From positions 1-29,498 of IMG/VR virus record IMGVR_UViG_3300001847_000277: a stretch of DNA of 29,498 nt. One strand, given 5' to 3'. Below are positions 27,760-29,498 of this stretch, in pieces (within the stretch, counting starts at the first letter, position 1; every line of letters begins with the position of its first letter). Origin of the DNA: a virus. Made by a program: the position numbers and the translations under genes. A model generated the notes under the pieces. It saw nothing but the letters and a program-made list of their open reading frames with translations. It had not been told where the DNA came from and did no database searches.

Positions 27760-29498
27760 CAGACTTCCTCCTGCGTCAGAGGTTTCATGTACAGTTTTTG
27801 CTCTGTACGTTTCACAGCATCAATCGCTTGCCTGAATCTTCGTGTAGCCTCGACACCTTCTTTAGTTACCTTAATTAAGAAGTTGGACGATAAGCTGTTG
27901 ATTGCACTGTAAAACTTATCGCGCTCCATGCCAGATATCGCTTGAAGATTGAACATAGGTACTGGCGTTGTTGCTTGGTGTACGGTTGTCACCAATATGC
28001 GATTCGTGCGAAGCAACGACTGCATAAGTTGATTCACTGAATCATTTGTTTCGTCTAACATACGACGCTCTTTCACATATTCACGAAGCCTGAATAAATC
28101 GTTGTCGTAACAGCGTCTTAGGAACTCTGCCGCCCAATCTATATGTTCTCTCTTTACGATGATGTTCTCTCCGTCATCCGTGGAGAATGTAGCCGCCGCA
28201 CACGATACGGCAATACGAGCGAGCTTTTTCCAAGCCTCCACTCCGAAAAACTTTATTCGCGAATCGAATAACTGGTTTAGTTGATTGGCTGTTTGGACAA
28301 CATACTCAGTAGCAGTGTCCTCAAAAATTACTTGGTCTTCATTACGAGACCACGCCCAATAAATTAAGTTACGATATAGTTCGGATGATAAGGCTTGCGT
28401 AGTTGGTTTATCTAAAGGTGAGGACGACTTTCCTTCCTCACGAACAATAAGCATACAAAAATCAAAACGTGCGATATCTTCATCAGAACCTACGAGGTCT
28501 AGGACAACATCGACACCAGACGGATATTCCTTGATATCCTTAGATGTACCGTTGTTCTGTACTCGTGGATTGGATAACCACAACATCCTTGTTTGTGCAG
28601 GTGCTTTACCTGCCGCAATCTTGTGTACGGTAGCTACACCTGACGAACGCATGTCCGTCAGTGTTGCCATTACTTCTCGGTGCATCCCTGACATTTCATC
28701 TAAAATGACGATTCCTTTGTTGTTGCGTGGTATCGTTCCCCATGCGATACGGAAACCGCCTGCTGGCATTTTCTCTGCACCGCCCAGTAGACCTGCTGTA
28801 GTAGCACCTTTGACGGCAAGCATATTACCAATCTTATAATGCTCCTGCAGTCGCTTAGCAGTTTCAGATTTACCTGTCCGTGACTCACCGACAATCAAGG
28901 CTTCTGGGTATCCCTTCAAGTCAACCTCATTCATCTTGAATTTGAGAGGTGAGTGGTACATAATGTTCACGGCATGAACAATCATATCAGGTGGTCGGAA
29001 CGTGCGAGTCAGTGCGTGAGCCTGTTCCACTCGTTCGCGCATCTTCTCAAACGGGTCTCCCTGAAATATCTTTAGTTGCTCATACATATCGGATGTCATT
29101 TGAAATGTATTCAAAGCGTTGTCTGAATCCTCCGACCTGTGTACAACCATGAATACACGCTGGTCATCTAAAGGGTGAGCGTAAGACTTGAAGAACACAC
29201 GGTAACGCTGACCTTCTTCCAAAGAGTGACCGACGACATACGCATACTGCTCGAAGTCTTTGAACTCGGTTTCCATGTCAGGTGTAAAAATAACCTTGTA
29301 GACTTCTTGTCTAGCTTTTACTTTGTACTCACCGTTCGGACACTTTGTGGGCATGTGGATAAACTTGTGGATAGCTTTTTTCTGATGGTCGGATGATATG
29401 TCAACAAGCTCCATGACTGTGTGTAGATTACTTTCGTCAAGTATCCAGTACCCTGAGCGATTGTTCAAAGGACAAGCGTTGCATACAGAATTGTTTGG
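27759..29498 (-). CDS. MCM-like AAA+ ATPase, probable replicative helicase (5' end outside the window)
   Basis: The visible part has Walker A GESRTGKS, Walker B IVILDE and a sensor 1 Asn in WLSNPR (about residues 194-201, 253-258 and 300 counted from a TTG at 29468). The order and spacing match MCM-type helicases and phage or prophage MCM homologues. The C-terminus has a winged-helix-like part. The reading frame stays open to the window edge, and upstream of the TTG it encodes PNNSVCNACPL, a CxxC element, so the true start and probably a zinc-binding N-terminus lie outside the window. It is directly followed by the polymerase, suggesting a helicase-polymerase pair. A non-replicative MCM-like role is possible. 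Confidence 0.78.
   Translation of the reverse strand, partial: PNNSVCNACPLNNRSGYWILDESNLHTVMELVDISSDHQKKAIHKFIHMPTKCPNGEYKVKARQEVYKVIFTPDMETEFKDFEQYAYVVGHSLEEGQRYRVFFKSYAHPLDDQRVFMVVHRSEDSDNALNTFQMTSDMYEQLKIFQGDPFEKMRERVEQAHALTRTFRPPDMIVHAVNIMYHSPLKFKMNEVDLKGYPEALIVGESRTGKSETAKRLQEHYKIGNMLAVKGATTAGLLGGAEKMPAGGFRIAWGTIPRNNKGIVILDEMSGMHREVMATLTDMRSSGVATVHKIAAGKAPAQTRMLWLSNPRVQNNGTSKDIKEYPSGVDVVLDLVGSDEDIARFDFCMLIVREEGKSSSPLDKPTTQALSSELYRNLIYWAWSRNEDQVIFEDTATEYVVQTANQLNQLFDSRIKFFGVEAWKKLARIAVSCAAATFSTDDGENIIVKREHIDWAAEFLRRCYDNDLFRLREYVKERRMLDETNDSVNQLMQSLLRTNRILVTTVHQATTPVPMFNLQAISGMERDKFYSAINSLSSNFLIKVTKEGVEATRRFRQAIDAVKRTEQKLYMKPLTQEEV

Noticed and set aside
1-29498. CRISPR array, tRNA genes, insertion sequences and integrase
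   Set aside because: No regularly spaced direct repeats, no cloverleaf with CCA-type end, and no transposase or recombinase motif (for example R-H-R-Y) was seen on either strand. A covariance-model scan would be needed to exclude an unusual tRNA.

Overview
The window looks like a large part of the genome of a tailed bacteriophage (or prophage) with podovirus-type, short-tail architecture. It has terminase, portal, scaffold, a Mu gpT-like capsid protein, a head-tail adaptor, a tail-nozzle beta-propeller protein and two very large internal/ejection-type proteins. There is no tape measure, tail sheath or tail tube gene. Nearly every gene has a strong AGGAGG-type ribosome binding site, GTG starts are common, and the lysis genes are of Firmicutes type, so the host is probably a low-to-mid GC Gram-positive, most likely in the Bacillales. 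No tRNA, rRNA, CRISPR array, insertion sequence or integrase was seen.

Layout: (1) 1-842 has no convincing gene. It starts with a GT-rich repeat and continues as AT-rich DNA carrying three 14-base motifs that match the CcpA/LacI-family cre operator (one perfect, two with one mismatch). (2) 843-2135 is a leftward operon of four unknown small proteins plus a 22-residue membrane peptide. Its intergenic gaps carry three hairpins whose stems differ by compensatory changes while the seven-base loop GTGACAG is invariant. The membrane peptide has its ribosome binding site buried in a GAAA-loop hairpin. (3) 2136-2531 is a divergent control region. (4) 2532-24437 is the rightward late region: terminase, portal, an HNH protein, three Lys-rich miniproteins; then (after a terminator and a good promoter) scaffold, decoration-like and capsid proteins; then small beta-rich virion proteins, adaptor, nozzle, more small virion proteins, two ejection-type proteins and the lysis cassette. 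Intrinsic terminators divide it into modules. (5) 24590-29498 is a leftward replication operon: MCM-like AAA+ ATPase (running off the window), family A DNA polymerase with proofreading domain, a small unknown protein, a RuvC-like resolvase, a CxxC protein and a MazG-like pyrophosphohydrolase. The two operons converge on back-to-back terminators at 24444-24567.

The best leads for follow-up are: the endolysin (N-acetylmuramoyl-L-alanine amidase), which is cut by one in-frame amber codon between its zinc ligands although the flanking frame is intact; the covarying GTGACAG-loop hairpins in the left operon; the SD-sequestered membrane peptide that resembles holin-like type I toxins; and the cluster of cre-like operators in the left non-coding region.
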